In this document: one piece after another, positions 9,202 to 20,526 of the stretch
How positions within the stretch are numbered: position 1 is the stretch's first letter
How the letters are laid out: each line of letters begins with the position of its first letter
Source of the DNA: Allochromatium vinosum DSM 180
GTDB taxonomy: Bacteria; Pseudomonadota; Gammaproteobacteria; Chromatiales; Chromatiaceae
Length of the DNA stretch: 64,000 bases
Direction of reading: 5' to 3'
NCBI RefSeq assembly: GCF_000025485.1
Contig: NC_013851.1
Span: forward strand, 1,837,154 to 1,901,153
Translations under genes and position numbers: made by a program
The notes under the pieces: model-generated
Told to the model about the DNA's origin: nothing
Databases searched by the model: none
The model's input: only the letters and a program-made list of their open reading frames with translations

Positions 9202-9237
9202 CATAAAAAAACCGGCTGATCAGCCGGTTTTTTTATG
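9202..9237. terminator. Bidirectional rho-independent terminator (perfect 36-base palindrome)
   Basis: The sequence from 9202 to 9237 is a perfect palindrome: CCGGCTGA with its complement, flanked by seven A on the left and seven T on the right. It therefore makes a GC stem followed by a U run on either strand. It serves the large membrane protein gene on the plus strand and the tRNA-Val transcript on the minus strand, which meet here. Confidence 0.93.
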
Positions 9238-9245
9238 GACTTGAT

Positions 9246-9320
9246 TGGTGGGCGCAGGTGGGATCGAACCACCGACCCCTGCCGTGTGAAGGCAGTGCTC
9301 TCCCGCTGAGCTATGCGCCC
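9246..9320 (-). tRNA. tRNA-Val (anticodon CAC)
   Basis: Read on the minus strand, a 75-base cloverleaf starts GGGCGCA and ends TGCGCCC-ACCA. It has a D arm AGCTCAGCGGGAGAGC, an anticodon stem CTGCC/GGCAG around loop TTCACAC, and a T arm with GGTTCGATCC. The anticodon CAC reads GUG valine codons. The 3' CCA is encoded. It has its own promoter upstream and the palindromic terminator eight bases downstream. Confidence 0.97.
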
Positions 9321-9334
9321 TGAACAGACGGCGA

Positions 9335-9363
9335 ATGATAGCGATATTGGCGGAGCCTGACAA
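9335..9363 (-). promoter_or_regulatory. Sigma-70 promoter for tRNA-Val
   Basis: On the minus strand, TTGTCA (9358-9363) and TATCAT (9335-9340) are spaced by exactly 17 bases and end 14 bases before the tRNA 5' end. Spacing and position fit a housekeeping promoter. Confidence 0.8.
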
Positions 9364-9392
9364 GCCCCGCCGCACTCGATCACATCACCCGA

Positions 9393-12300
9393 TCAGCCGA
9401 CCCAGACGCGCGCATTGCGGAACAGCCGCATCCAGGGACCATCCTGACCCCAGTCGTCCGGATACCAGGAGTTCTGGACGGCCCGGAAGACGCGCTCGGG
9501 ATGCGGCATCAGGATGGTGACGCGCCCGTCGGTGGTGGTCAGTCCGGCGATGCCGTTGGGCGAGCCGTTGGGGTTGGCCGGATAGCGTTCGGCGATCTGT
9601 CCGTCGTTTTCGACATAGCGCGCCACGACCCAGGGTTCGGCCGCCGCCAGATGGGCCGCATCGCGGAACTCCGCCCTCCCCTCGCCATGGGCCACGGCGA
9701 TCGGCATCCGCGATCCGGCCATGCCGGTCAGCAGCGCCGAGGGAGCCGCTTCGACCTGGAGCATGAGCGTGCGCGCCTCGAACTGCTCTGAGCGGTTGCG
9801 CACGAAGTGCGGCCAGTGGTCCGCACCCGGAATCAGCTCGCGCAGGTTGGAGAGCATCTGGCAGCCGTTGCAGACACCGAGCGCAAAGGTGTCGGCACGC
9901 TCGAAGAACGTCTGGAACTGATCGCGCGCGCGGGCGTTGAACAGGATGGTCTTGGCCCAGCCCTCGCCCGCCCCCAGCACGTCGCCGTAGGAGAAGCCGC
10001 CACAGGCCACCAAGCCCCGGAACTCGGCCAGATCCACGCGCCCGGCGATGACATCGGACAGATGCACGTCGACACAGGAGAACCCGGCGGCATGGAAGGC
10101 GGCAGCCATCTCGATCTGACCATTGACGCCCTGATCGCGCAGGATGGCGATCGGCGGGCGCGCGCCGCGTTCGATGTAGGGCGCGGCGATGTCGTCGTCG
10201 GGATCGAAGGTCAGGACCGCGTTCAGGCCCGGATCGGGTGCGCCGATCCGCGCGAAGGCTTCAGCCGCGCACTCGGGATCGTCGCGCCGCGCCTGCATCC
10301 GGTGGCTGGTTTCGGACCAGAGTCGTTGCAGATCGGCTCGGTCGGCCGTGAACAGGGTGCAGCAGCGATGACAGATACGGATCTGGTCACTGTCGTCGAG
10401 CAGACCGATCACCGGACTGAACTCGGCCAGCCCGTGGTACTCCAGGATCTGGAGTACGTCGTCGGTGTCGGTATGACGCACCTGGATGACTGCACCCAGT
10501 TCCTCGTTGAACAAGGCCGCGAGCGCGTCAGAGCCGATGGCGGCCAGATCGATGTCCAGCCCGCAATGTCCGGCAAAGGCCATCTCGCACAGGGTGGCCA
10601 GCAATCCGCCGTCCGAGCGGTCGTGATAGGCCAGGAGCAGCCCTTCGGCACGCAGTTCCTGGAGCGCGGCGCAGAAGCGCTTGAGCAATTCAGGGTCGTC
10701 GAGATCCGGCGTCTCGGTGCCGATCCGGTTGTAGACCTGCGCCAACGCCGAGCCGCCGAGCCGGTTGCGTCCACGGCCGAGGTCGATCAGGATCAGGTCG
10801 GTATCGCCCTGATCGGTACGCAGTTGCGGCGTCAGGGTCTCGCGCACGTCCTCGACCGGCGCGAAGGCCGAAACGATCAGCGACAACGGTGCGGTCATCT
10901 CGCGCCGCTCGCCTTCGGGCGTGTTCCACACCGTCTTCATGCTCATGGAATCCTTGCCGACCGGGATGGCGATCCCGAGTTCGGCGCAGAGCTCCAGACC
11001 GACCGCGCGCACCGTGTCGTAGAGCCGCGCGTCCTCGCCCGGATGCCCGGCCGCCGCCATCCAGTTGGCCGAAAGCTTGATGTCGCCCAGCTGCTCGATG
11101 TCAGCGGCGAGGATGTTGGTGATGGCCTCGCCGACCGCCATCCGGCCCGAGGCCGGTGCATTCAACAGCGCCAGCGGGGTGCGCTCGCCGATGGCCATGG
11201 CCTCGCCGGTGTAGCCGCTGTAATCGCTCAGGGTCACGGCACAGTCGGCGACCGGCACCTGCCAGGGGCCGACCATCTGCTCGCGCGCCACCAGTCCGGT
11301 GATGCTGCGGTCGCCGATGGTGATGAGGAAGCTCTTGTCGGCGACCGTCGGCAATCGCAGCACACGGGCGATGGCCTCGCTCAGCTCGATGCCGCTGGTG
11401 TCGAACGGCGCGCCGGGTGACGGCAGACGCTCGACCTCACGGCGCATGCGTGGCGGCTTGCCCAAGAGCAGCGAAAGCGGCATGTCGATCGGGCGCTCAC
11501 CGCGCGCGGCGTCTTCGAGCGCCAAATGCTCGATCTCGGTCGCCTCGCCGACCACGGCATAGGGGCAACGCTCGCGCTCGCAGATGGCCTTGAACTCGTC
11601 CAGCTGCTCGGCGGCGATCGCCATCACATAGCGTTCCTGCGACTCGTTGCACCAGAGTTCCATCGGCGACAGTGACGGATCGTCGCTCGGGATCGCGGCC
11701 AGATCGAAGCGTCCGCCGCGTCCGCCGTCATGCACCAGTTCGGGCAGCGCGTTGGACAGTCCGCCCGCGCCGACATCGTGGATGAACAGGACCGGATTGT
11801 CCTCGCCGCGCGCCCAGCAACGGTCGATGACCTCCTGACAGCGGCGCTGCATCTCGGGGTTGGCGCGCTGCACCGAGGCGAAATCCAGATCTTCCGCCGA
11901 AGCCCCCGAAGCCATGCTGGAGGCCGCACCGCCACCGAGACCGATCAGCATCGCCGGCCCGCCGAGCACGACCAGCGGCGTGCCCGCCGGGAAGGGACGC
12001 TTCTCGACATGCTCGTCGCGGATGTTGCCCATCCCGCCTGCAAGCATGATCGGTTTGTGATAACCGCGCAGTTCGGTGCGGCCGTCCGGGCCGGGGATCG
12101 CCTGCTCGTAGGTGCGGAAATAGCCGGTCAGATTGGGCCGTCCGAACTCGTTGTTGAAGGCCGCCGCGCCGATCGGCCCCTCGATCATGATGTCGAGCGC
12201 CGAGACGATGCGTCCCGGCTTGCCGTGATCGACCTCCCAGGGCTGCTCGAAGCCGGGGATGCGCAGATTCGACACCGAGAAGCCGCACAGACCGGCCTTG

Positions 12301-13286
12301 GGCTTGGCGCCCTGCCCGGTCGCGCCCTCGTCGCGGATCTCGCCGCCCGAGCCGGTGGCCGCGCCCGGATCGGGAGCGATGGCGGTCGGGTGGTTGTGGG
12401 TCTCGACCTTCATCAACAGATGAATGGGTTCCTCGGACTCGCAGTAGACGCGCGTCTGCGGACAGGGGATGAAACGCCGTCCTTCCCAGCCTTCGAGCAC
12501 GGCGGCGTTGTCCTTGTAGGCCGAGAGCACACCCTCGGGTGAAGTCTGGGTGGTATGGCGGATCATGGCGAACAGCGAATGGGTCTGCGGCTCGCCGTCG
12601 ATCACCCAGTCGGCGTTGAAGATCTTGTGCCGGCAGTGCTCGGAGTTGGCCTGGGCGAACATCATCAGCTCGACATCGGTCGGATTGCGGCCGAGTGCGC
12701 TGAAGTTCTGGGTCAGATAGTCGATCTCGTCGTCGGAGAGCGCCAGCCCCAGTTCGAGGTTGGCCGCTTCCAGCGCCGGCCGTCCGGCACCGATGACATC
12801 GACCCGCTGCATCGGGCGCGGCTCGGCGGACTCGAAGAGCTGACCGGCCGAGTCCAGATCGAAGCGGACCACCTGGGTCATGCGGTCGTGCAGCACGGCG
12901 GCCGCCGCGCCCAGCACATGGCCGTCGATCTCGGCCGATTCGCTGGTCAGATAGTAGGCGATGCCGCGCTCCAGACGGCGGATCGTCTTCAGGCCGCAGT
13001 TGTGCGCGATGTCGGTCGCCTTCGACGACCAGGGCGAGATGGTTCCCGGTCGCGGCACCACCAGCACCAGGCGCCCCTCGGGTTCATGCGCCGGCAGACT
13101 CGGCCCATAGCGCAGCAGACGCTCCAGGATGGCGCGCTCCTCGGCGCTGAGTTCAGCCGTCACCTGGGCGAAATGCACATACTCGGCATAGGGCTGGATC
13201 GGGAACCCGGTCAGCTCGCACAGCCGGTCGGCCAGTTTCTGGAGACGGAGTTCGGAGAAGGCGGGCGCGCCACGGAGGACAAGCAT
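9393..13286 (-). CDS. purL: Phosphoribosylformylglycinamidine synthase, large single-chain type
   Basis: This 1297-aa enzyme converts FGAR, glutamine and ATP to FGAM in purine synthesis. Its length matches the proteobacterial single-chain form. The N-terminal FGAR-AT domain is followed by two AIRS-type ATP-binding repeats ([28 protein letters not shown] are visible). The C-terminal class I glutamine amidotransferase carries the nucleophile in GVCNGCQML near residue 1138 and a His-Gly-Glu (HGEGRAEF) further on. The ATG at 13286 ([10 protein letters not shown]) has an AAAGAG site. It follows rlmB after a short gap, so it probably shares the rnr-rlmB transcript. Confidence 0.98.
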   Translation of the reverse strand: MLVLRGAPAFSELRLQKLADRLCELTGFPIQPYAEYVHFAQVTAELSAEERAILERLLRYGPSLPAHEPEGRLVLVVPRPGTISPWSSKATDIAHNCGLKTIRRLERGIAYYLTSESAEIDGHVLGAAAAVLHDRMTQVVRFDLDSAGQLFESAEPRPMQRVDVIGAGRPALEAANLELGLALSDDEIDYLTQNFSALGRNPTDVELMMFAQANSEHCRHKIFNADWVIDGEPQTHSLFAMIRHTTQTSPEGVLSAYKDNAAVLEGWEGRRFIPCPQTRVYCESEEPIHLLMKVETHNHPTAIAPDPGAATGSGGEIRDEGATGQGAKPKAGLCGFSVSNLRIPGFEQPWEVDHGKPGRIVSALDIMIEGPIGAAAFNNEFGRPNLTGYFRTYEQAIPGPDGRTELRGYHKPIMLAGGMGNIRDEHVEKRPFPAGTPLVVLGGPAMLIGLGGGAASSMASGASAEDLDFASVQRANPEMQRRCQEVIDRCWARGEDNPVLFIHDVGAGGLSNALPELVHDGGRGGRFDLAAIPSDDPSLSPMELWCNESQERYVMAIAAEQLDEFKAICERERCPYAVVGEATEIEHLALEDAARGERPIDMPLSLLLGKPPRMRREVERLPSPGAPFDTSGIELSEAIARVLRLPTVADKSFLITIGDRSITGLVAREQMVGPWQVPVADCAVTLSDYSGYTGEAMAIGERTPLALLNAPASGRMAVGEAITNILAADIEQLGDIKLSANWMAAAGHPGEDARLYDTVRAVGLELCAELGIAIPVGKDSMSMKTVWNTPEGERREMTAPLSLIVSAFAPVEDVRETLTPQLRTDQGDTDLILIDLGRGRNRLGGSALAQVYNRIGTETPDLDDPELLKRFCAALQELRAEGLLLAYHDRSDGGLLATLCEMAFAGHCGLDIDLAAIGSDALAALFNEELGAVIQVRHTDTDDVLQILEYHGLAEFSPVIGLLDDSDQIRICHRCCTLFTADRADLQRLWSETSHRMQARRDDPECAAEAFARIGAPDPGLNAVLTFDPDDDIAAPYIERGARPPIAILRDQGVNGQIEMAAAFHAAGFSCVDVHLSDVIAGRVDLAEFRGLVACGGFSYGDVLGAGEGWAKTILFNARARDQFQTFFERADTFALGVCNGCQMLSNLRELIPGADHWPHFVRNRSEQFEARTLMLQVEAAPSALLTGMAGSRMPIAVAHGEGRAEFRDAAHLAAAEPWVVARYVENDGQIAERYPANPNGSPNGIAGLTTTDGRVTILMPHPERVFRAVQNSWYPDDWGQDGPWMRLFRNARVWVG

Positions 13287-13334
13287 CGGCGTTGCTCTTT
13301 AGGGACTTAGGTGATTGTCGACAGAAAAAGACGG

Positions 13335-14078
13335 CTAGGCGCGTCGTTGACGCAGGGCCTCGTAGAGACAGACGCCGGCCGCGACCGAGACGTTCAGGCT
13401 CTCCACCTGGCCACACATCGGCAGACGCACCAGACGATCGCAGCGTTCGCGGGTCAGGCGGCGCAGTCCGCTGCCCTCGGCGCCCATCACCAGCCCCAGC
13501 GGGCCGGTCAGGTCGGCGGCATAGAGTTCGTCGCTCGCCTCGCCGGCGGCGCCGATCAGCCAGATGCCGCGCTCCTTGAGCGCATCCATGACCCGCGCCA
13601 GATTCGTCACCTGCACATAGGGCAGCGTCTCGGCGGCGCCGCTGGCGACCTTGCACACCACGGGCGTCAGCCCGACGGCGTTGTCCTTGGGCGCGATGAC
13701 GGCCTGGACGCCGACGGCCTCGGCGGTACGCAGACAGGCGCCGAGGTTGTGCGGATCCTGGACTTCATCCAAGAGTAGCAGGAATGGCGGCACATCGAGT
13801 CGATCGAGCAGCGCCGCCAGGTCGGATTCGGTGCGCGAGGACGGCACCCGAACCCAGGCGAGCGCCCCCTGATGGTTGACGCCGGCCGCCGCGCGTTCCA
13901 GCTCCGCACGCTCGACCTGACGCAGCCGGATACCGGCCTCGCGCGCCAGATCGGCCAGTTCCTGCAGGCGCCGGTCACGACGCGCCCGCTCCAGCCAGAC
14001 TTCGTCCACGCCCTCGGCGCCGAACTTCAGTGCCGCACGGACGCTGTGGATACCCCCGACGGGCGCGCGCTCAGTCAT
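13335..14078 (-). CDS. rlmB: 23S rRNA (guanosine2251-2'-O)-methyltransferase RlmB
   Basis: This 247-aa SpoU-family (SPOUT fold) enzyme methylates the ribose of G2251 in the peptidyl-transferase P-loop of 23S rRNA. The N-terminal substrate-binding domain (GGIHSVRAAL) is followed by the knotted methyltransferase domain. That domain has its three motifs: HNLGACLRTAEAVGV, GLVMGAEGSGLRRLT and ESLNVSVAAGVCLYE. The start overlaps the end of rnr by eight bases. The rnr-rlmB pair is conserved in gammaproteobacteria. Confidence 0.97.
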   Translation of the reverse strand: MTERAPVGGIHSVRAALKFGAEGVDEVWLERARRDRRLQELADLAREAGIRLRQVERAELERAAAGVNHQGALAWVRVPSSRTESDLAALLDRLDVPPFLLLLDEVQDPHNLGACLRTAEAVGVQAVIAPKDNAVGLTPVVCKVASGAAETLPYVQVTNLARVMDALKERGIWLIGAAGEASDELYAADLTGPLGLVMGAEGSGLRRLTRERCDRLVRLPMCGQVESLNVSVAAGVCLYEALRQRRA

Positions 14079-16491
14079 CGCGCTTCACAGTGTTGGACGA
14101 ACGCTTGCGCTTGGAGCGCGAACGCGATTTCTTGGGCGCAGGCTTGCCGGCATCGGTCAGGCCGCTTGAGTCGCTCTTGGCGGCGGCTTCCGAAGTCGGA
14201 CGATCACCCGACGGCCCGCCCTGTCGCTTGCCACGCTTGGGCTTCGCATCAGCCGGCACCGGCTCGCCGCCCGGCTTCGGCCCGCGACGTCCGGTCTTGG
14301 CCATCGGTTCGGCGAGCACGAAATCGATCTTGCGGTCATCCAGGTTGACGGAGGCCACCTGCACCCGCAGCCGATCACCGAGACGATAGACCATGCCGGT
14401 GCGCTCGCCGTGCAGACGGTGCCCGATGGGGTCGAAGTGATAGAAGTCGTTGTCGAGTGCCGTGATATGCACCAGACCATCGACGTGGACCTCGTCGAGT
14501 TCGACGAAGATGCCGAACGAATTGACGCTGGTGATGGTGCCGTCGAACTTCTCGCCCAGCTTGTCCTGCATGAACTCGCACTTGAGCCAGTCCTCGGCGT
14601 CGCGCGTGGCTTCGTCCGCACGCCGTTCGGTGCCCGAGCACCACTCGGCGGCCTGTTGCAGCTCGGTCTTGGTGTAATCGAGATCCGAGGCCGTACCGCC
14701 GGCGATCAGGTGCTTGATGAGCCGGTGCACGACCAGATCCGGATAGCGCCGGATCGGCGAGGTGAAATGCGTATAGGCGTCGAAGGCCAGTCCAAAGTGC
14801 CCGGCATTGTCGGTGCTGTACATGGCCTGCTGCATCGAGCGCAGCAGCACGGTCTGGATCAGACGCCGGTCGGGACGCTCCTTGATCTGCTCCAGCAACG
14901 CGGCATAGTCCGCCGCTGTCGGCTTCTCGCCGCCCGGCAGTTTCAGCGCCAGTTGCGCCAGGAACTCGCGCAGATCGTTGAGCTTTTCCTGACTCGGCAG
15001 GTCGTGGATGCGATAGATGCCCGGCAGTCGCTTGCGCTGGAACTGGCGTGCCGCCGCGACGTTGGCGGCCAGCATGCACTCCTCGATCAGCTTGTGGGCG
15101 TCGTTGCGCACCAGCGGTACCACGGATTCGATCCGCCCCTGCTCGTTGAACAGGAATTTGGTTTCAGTGGTGTCGAAGTCGATCGCTCCGCGCTCGGCGC
15201 GTGCGGCCTGGAGCGCCTGATAGAGCTGATAGAGCTCGTGCAGATGCGGCAGGATCTCGGCGAAGCGTTCGCACAGCTCGCCATCGCCATCGACCACCAT
15301 GGCCGCGACCTGATCATAGGTCAGCCGCGCCTGCGAGCGCATCACCGCCTCGAAGAAGCGGGTGCGTGTGACCTGACCCTCACGATTCACATACAGCTCG
15401 GCCGTCATGCACAGCCGGTCGACATGCGGATTGAGCGAACAGAGTCCGTTGGACAGCACCTCGGGCAGCATCGGGACGACGCGATCGGGGAAATAGACCG
15501 AGTTGCCGCGTGAAAACGCCTCGCGGTCGAGCGCGGTGCCGGGGCGCACATAGCTGGAGACATCGGCGATACAGACCAGCAGCTTCCAGCCCTTGGGCTT
15601 GCGCTCGCAGTAGACGGCATCGTCGAAGTCGCGCGCATCGGCCCCGTCGATCGTCACCAGCGGCAACTGACGCAGATCGACACGCCCTGTCTTGGCTGCT
15701 TCCGGTACGTCCTCGCTCAAGCCGGCGACCTCGGCCATGACCTCATCCGGCCACTCGACCGGCAGGTTGTGGGCGCGGATGGCGATGTCGGTCTCCATGC
15801 CGGGGGCCAGATGATCGCCGAGCACCTCGCGAATCCGTCCGATCGGCTGGGTGCGCTGGGTCGGCTGATCCGTGATGTCGGCCATCACGATCTGCCCCTG
15901 CTCGGCGCCTTCGAGCCGGTCGCTGGGGATGATGATGTCGTGGGTGAGCCGCTTGTGGTCCGGCACCACAAAGCCGACGCCACTCTCCTTATATAGACGT
16001 CCCACCACGCTGTGGGTGTTGCGCTCCAGGATCTCGACGACCGCGCCTTCGAGCCGCCCGCGCCGGTCGCGCCCGGCGACCCGCACCACCACCCGATCAC
16101 CGTGGAAGAGCGCGCGCATCTCCTTGGGATAGAGATAGAGATCGTCCCCGCCCTCATCGGGCCGCACGAAGCCGAAACCGTCGGGATGCCCGATGACGCG
16201 CCCGGCGATCAGGTCGCGACTGTTGACCGGGCAGAAGGCCTGGTTACGATTGCGCACCAGTTGGCCATCGCGGACCATGGCCCCGAGACGGCGTTCGAGC
16301 GCGATCAGGTCCTGTTCGTCAGAGAGCGCGAGTGCGGCGGCGATCTCGTCGAACGCGAGCGGCGCGCCATGATTGGCCAGGGTTTCGAGGATGAACTCCC
16401 GGCTCGGGATGGGGTTAGCGTACTTCCTCGCCTCGCGTTGGCGATGGGGGTCCGCGCTCTTGGCAGGTGTGGCTGATCGGCGTTTGGTCAC
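14071..16491 (-). CDS. rnr: Ribonuclease R
   Basis: RNase R is a processive 3'-5' exoribonuclease able to degrade structured RNA. The 806 residues show a helix-turn-helix start (PIPSREFILETLANHGAPL), cold-shock domains, the RNB catalytic domain with the aspartate cluster in DGADARDFDDAVYCE near residue 280, and an S1 domain around 640-725. A strongly basic Lys/Arg/Pro tail covers about the last 75 residues. The start is a GTG at 16491 with no clear Shine-Dalgarno. It is divergent from tRNA-Leu and leads the rnr-rlmB-purL set. Confidence 0.97.
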   Translation of the reverse strand: MTKRRSATPAKSADPHRQREARKYANPIPSREFILETLANHGAPLAFDEIAAALALSDEQDLIALERRLGAMVRDGQLVRNRNQAFCPVNSRDLIAGRVIGHPDGFGFVRPDEGGDDLYLYPKEMRALFHGDRVVVRVAGRDRRGRLEGAVVEILERNTHSVVGRLYKESGVGFVVPDHKRLTHDIIIPSDRLEGAEQGQIVMADITDQPTQRTQPIGRIREVLGDHLAPGMETDIAIRAHNLPVEWPDEVMAEVAGLSEDVPEAAKTGRVDLRQLPLVTIDGADARDFDDAVYCERKPKGWKLLVCIADVSSYVRPGTALDREAFSRGNSVYFPDRVVPMLPEVLSNGLCSLNPHVDRLCMTAELYVNREGQVTRTRFFEAVMRSQARLTYDQVAAMVVDGDGELCERFAEILPHLHELYQLYQALQAARAERGAIDFDTTETKFLFNEQGRIESVVPLVRNDAHKLIEECMLAANVAAARQFQRKRLPGIYRIHDLPSQEKLNDLREFLAQLALKLPGGEKPTAADYAALLEQIKERPDRRLIQTVLLRSMQQAMYSTDNAGHFGLAFDAYTHFTSPIRRYPDLVVHRLIKHLIAGGTASDLDYTKTELQQAAEWCSGTERRADEATRDAEDWLKCEFMQDKLGEKFDGTITSVNSFGIFVELDEVHVDGLVHITALDNDFYHFDPIGHRLHGERTGMVYRLGDRLRVQVASVNLDDRKIDFVLAEPMAKTGRRGPKPGGEPVPADAKPKRGKRQGGPSGDRPTSEAAAKSDSSGLTDAGKPAPKKSRSRSKRKRSSNTVKRDD

Positions 16492-16530
16492 TATAGAGGA
16501 ATCGTTGCGAAGAAAGTTGTTAGTTTACCC

Positions 16531-16559
16531 TTGACAGGGCCGTCCTGTCTCACTAATAT
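16531..16559 (+). promoter_or_regulatory. Near-consensus sigma-70 promoter for tRNA-Leu
   Basis: TTGACA (16531-16536) and TAATAT (16554-16559) are separated by exactly 17 bases, followed by a GC-rich discriminator GCGCGTC typical of stringently controlled stable-RNA promoters. Transcription would begin near 16566, giving a leader of about 43 bases before the tRNA. Confidence 0.88.
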
Positions 16560-16608
16560 GCGCGTCTCCACTGGGGGCGCGGCAAAAAAGCCAACGCAAA
16601 CAGTGACT

Positions 16609-16695
16609 GCCGAGGTGGCGGAATTGGTAGACGCGCATGGTTCAGGTCCATGTGGGCGAAAGCTCGTGGAGGTTCGAGTCCTCTCCTCGGCACCA
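16609..16695 (+). tRNA. tRNA-Leu (anticodon CAG)
   Basis: This is an 87-base class II tRNA with a long variable arm. The acceptor GCCGAGG pairs with CCTCGGC, the D arm region is TGGCGGAATTGGTAGACGCG, and the anticodon loop TTCAGGT gives CAG, which reads CUG, a major leucine codon in GC-rich genomes. The T arm has GGTTCGAGTCC and CCA is encoded. Confidence 0.97.
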
Positions 16696-16723
16696 AAAAT
16701 TCCGCAATCACCCATGAGGGTGA

Positions 16724-18181
<1,458 letters not shown>

Positions 18182-18213
18182 GCTCGACATCTCAGCTCGC
18201 GAGGACGTCAAGG

Positions 18214-18311
18214 CTTGAGGTGCCGGCGTCGGGGGGTGTCGACCGCATGGAGGCGGTCGTCAAGCCTACAGGGATGCATTCACGGCGCCCCCCCGATGCC
18301 GGCACCCCAAG
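18214..18311. repeat. Structured intergenic repeat, copy 1
   Basis: A 98-base element lies between purB and ispH. Outer arms at 18214-18236 and 18288-18311 pair at about 21 of 23 positions. Inside is a second hairpin, GACCGC with GCGGTC (18241-18256), followed by a conserved block containing GTCAAGCCT and ATTCACGGCG. A second copy lies in inverse orientation at 30559-30664. The core is nearly identical between copies, while stem sequences differ but remain paired. Possible roles are a mobile palindromic element, mRNA stabiliser or terminator. Confidence 0.8.
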
Positions 18312-18333
18312 CCGCCCGCCCCGGCAGGAACCC

Positions 18334-18363
18334 AGCCAAAGCTCAGAAAACCTTACTTTGGCT
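18334..18363. repeat. Inverted repeat AGCCAAAG / CTTTGGCT ahead of ispH
   Basis: Eight-base perfect arms at 18334-18341 and 18356-18363 with a 14-base loop lie 40 bases before the ispH start. It could be an operator or leader hairpin; the sequence alone does not tell. Confidence 0.35.
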
Positions 18364-18403
18364 CTCTGTTTCAATCCGACAGCATCGCCTATCCTTGACG
18401 ACC

Positions 18404-19369
18404 ATGACCTCGAACCAACACGCCCTCTCCATCGAACTGGCCAACCCGCGCGGCTTCTGCGCCGGCGTCGACCGCGCCATCGCCATCGTCGAGCGCGTAC
18501 TCGAACGCTATGGCGCCCCCATCTACGTCCGCCACGAAGTCGTCCACAACCGCTTCGTCGTCGACGGACTGCGCGAGCGCGGCGCCATCTTCATCGAGGA
18601 ACTCGACGACGTGCCGGACAACGCCACCCTGGTCTTCAGCGCCCACGGCGTGCCCCAGAGCGTGCGTCAGGCCGCCGAAGCACGCGGTCTGCGGGTGTTC
18701 GACGCCACCTGCCCGCTCGTCACCAAGGTCCATCTGGAAGTCGCGCGCTACTGCAAGAACGGTGTGAGCGTGGTGCTCATCGGACATCGCGGCCATCCCG
18801 AGGTCGAGGGCACGCTCGGTCAGTTCGTCGAGGCCGCCGACGGCGCCGCCATGCATCTGGTCGAGAAGGCCGCCGATGTCGAATCACTGGTCGTCGCCGA
18901 TCCCGAACGGCTGGCCTACGTCACCCAGACCACGCTGTCGATGGACGACAGCCGCGAGATCATCGCCGCACTCCAGGCCCGCTTCCCGGCGATCCAGGGT
19001 CCGAAAAAGAGCGACATCTGCTATGCCACCCAGAACCGCCAGGATGCCATCCGCGATCTGGCCCAGCGCTGCGACCTGATGCTGGTGGTCGGTTCGCCGA
19101 ACAGCTCCAACTCCAACCGGCTGCGCGAGCTGGCCGAGAAACAGGGCTGCGCCGCCTATCTGATCGACGGCCCCGAAGACATCCAGCGCGACTGGCTGAA
19201 TGGCCGCGCGCGCATTGGCGTCACGGCCGGCGCTTCCGCCCCCGAGATCCTGGTCGAGCGTGTGATCGGCCAACTCAAGGACTGGGGTGCGGCTGAGGTC
19301 ATCGAACAGGATGGCATCCGCGAGCAGGTCGTCTTCGCCCTGCCGCGCGAGCTGGTGCAAGACTCATAA
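18404..19369 (+). CDS. ispH: 4-hydroxy-3-methylbut-2-enyl diphosphate reductase IspH
   Basis: IspH is the last enzyme of the MEP isoprenoid pathway, reducing HMBPP to IPP and DMAPP with an iron-sulfur cluster. Start at ATG 18404 ([21 protein letters not shown]) gives 321 aa, the usual size. The cluster cysteine C19 in NPRGFCAG, a second in DATCPLVTK and a third near [11 protein letters not shown] are present, as is the substrate loop NSSNSNRL. The longer in-frame reading upstream lies in the repeat region. thiO follows 26 bases later on the same strand and may be cotranscribed. Confidence 0.97.
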   Translation: MTSNQHALSIELANPRGFCAGVDRAIAIVERVLERYGAPIYVRHEVVHNRFVVDGLRERGAIFIEELDDVPDNATLVFSAHGVPQSVRQAAEARGLRVFDATCPLVTKVHLEVARYCKNGVSVVLIGHRGHPEVEGTLGQFVEAADGAAMHLVEKAADVESLVVADPERLAYVTQTTLSMDDSREIIAALQARFPAIQGPKKSDICYATQNRQDAIRDLAQRCDLMLVVGSPNSSNSNRLRELAEKQGCAAYLIDGPEDIQRDWLNGRARIGVTAGASAPEILVERVIGQLKDWGAAEVIEQDGIREQVVFALPRELVQDS

Positions 19370-19395
19370 CGAACCCAAGCGATGGGGGAAACCTG

Positions 19396-20526
19396 ATGCG
19401 GGATGTTCTGGTCATCGGCGGCGGCATCATCGGCCTGCTGACCGCGCGCGAGCTTCGCCTGTCAGGCGCCGAGGTGACGCTGATCGAGATGGGCGAAACC
19501 GGACGCGAGTCCTCCTGGGCCGGCGGCGGCATCGTCTCGCCCCTCTATCCCTGGCGCGTGCCTGAGCCGATCACGGCGCTGTCGCGCTGGAGTCAGGGCC
19601 TCTATCCCACGTTGACCAATCAGCTCCTCGACGAGACCGGGATCGATCCCGAGTTCACGATCAACGGCCTGCTGGTCCTGGACGATGAAGATCTCGATCT
19701 GGCGCTCGATTGGGGCGCGCGTCACGGCCAGCCGATCGAGATCCTCCAGGAACCCGGCCCGCACGCGCTCGAACCCGAATTGGGGCCGCGTCCGGCGCGT
19801 GCGCTGCACCTGCCCGGCATCGCCCAGCTACGTCCGCCCCGGCTGTCGAAAGCGGTGCGGCGCGCACTCGAAAAGCGCATCGACCTGCGCGAACGCGAGG
19901 AGGTGTGTGAACTGCTGGTCGAGCAGGGTCGGGTGCGCGGCGTGCGCACACCCAAGGGTCAGGTCGAGGCCAAGCGCATCGTCATCTGCGCCGGCGCCTG
20001 GACGGCCAAGCTGCTCGAACAACTGGGTACCCCGCCGGACATCCAGCCGGTACGGGGTCAGATGCTGCTGTTCCACGCCAAGCCGGGGCAGATCAATCAC
20101 ATCACACTGCACGCCGGTCGCTATGCCATTCCGCGCCGCGACGGGCGCGTGCTCTTCGGCAGCACGCTCGAACACGCCGGATTCGTCAAACGCACCACGG
20201 CCGAGGACAAGGAAGCCCTCTACCACGACGCCATCGACCTCTTCCCCGTGCTCAGACGCACGCCGATTGAGGACCACTGGTCGGGACTGCGTCCCGGCTC
20301 GCCGAGCGGAATCCCCTACATCGGCGCCTATCCGGGGATCGAAGGACTGTATTTCAACGCCGGACACTTCCGTAACGGTCTGGTCATGGGGCCGGCCTCG
20401 GCACGGCTCATGGTCGATCTCATGCTCGATCGTGAGCCGATCCTCGACCCGGCGCCCTATGCGTTGAACGCCGCGCGTTCTATACCGGACAGGCCGGATG
20501 TCGAAGCGCCTGCCCGACCGTCGTGA
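19396..20526 (+). CDS. thiO: Glycine oxidase ThiO-like FAD oxidoreductase
   Basis: ThiO oxidises glycine to iminoglycine for the thiazole half of thiamine. The 376 residues begin with a dinucleotide-binding VIGGGIIGLLTAREL and the ESSWAGGGI segment. They end with the DAO-type block EDHWSGLRPGSPSGIPYIG and NAGHFRNGLVMGPA. A strong GGGGGAAA site precedes the ATG. Other thiamine genes are absent nearby, so another D-amino-acid-oxidase-family substrate cannot be excluded. Its 3' end overlaps the convergent folC gene by 47 bases. Confidence 0.88.
   Translation: MRDVLVIGGGIIGLLTARELRLSGAEVTLIEMGETGRESSWAGGGIVSPLYPWRVPEPITALSRWSQGLYPTLTNQLLDETGIDPEFTINGLLVLDDEDLDLALDWGARHGQPIEILQEPGPHALEPELGPRPARALHLPGIAQLRPPRLSKAVRRALEKRIDLREREEVCELLVEQGRVRGVRTPKGQVEAKRIVICAGAWTAKLLEQLGTPPDIQPVRGQMLLFHAKPGQINHITLHAGRYAIPRRDGRVLFGSTLEHAGFVKRTTAEDKEALYHDAIDLFPVLRRTPIEDHWSGLRPGSPSGIPYIGAYPGIEGLYFNAGHFRNGLVMGPASARLMVDLMLDREPILDPAPYALNAARSIPDRPDVEAPARPS

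Noticed and set aside
9807-11420. Long open frame antisense to purL
   Set aside because: It lies wholly inside purL, which carries the full set of family motifs.
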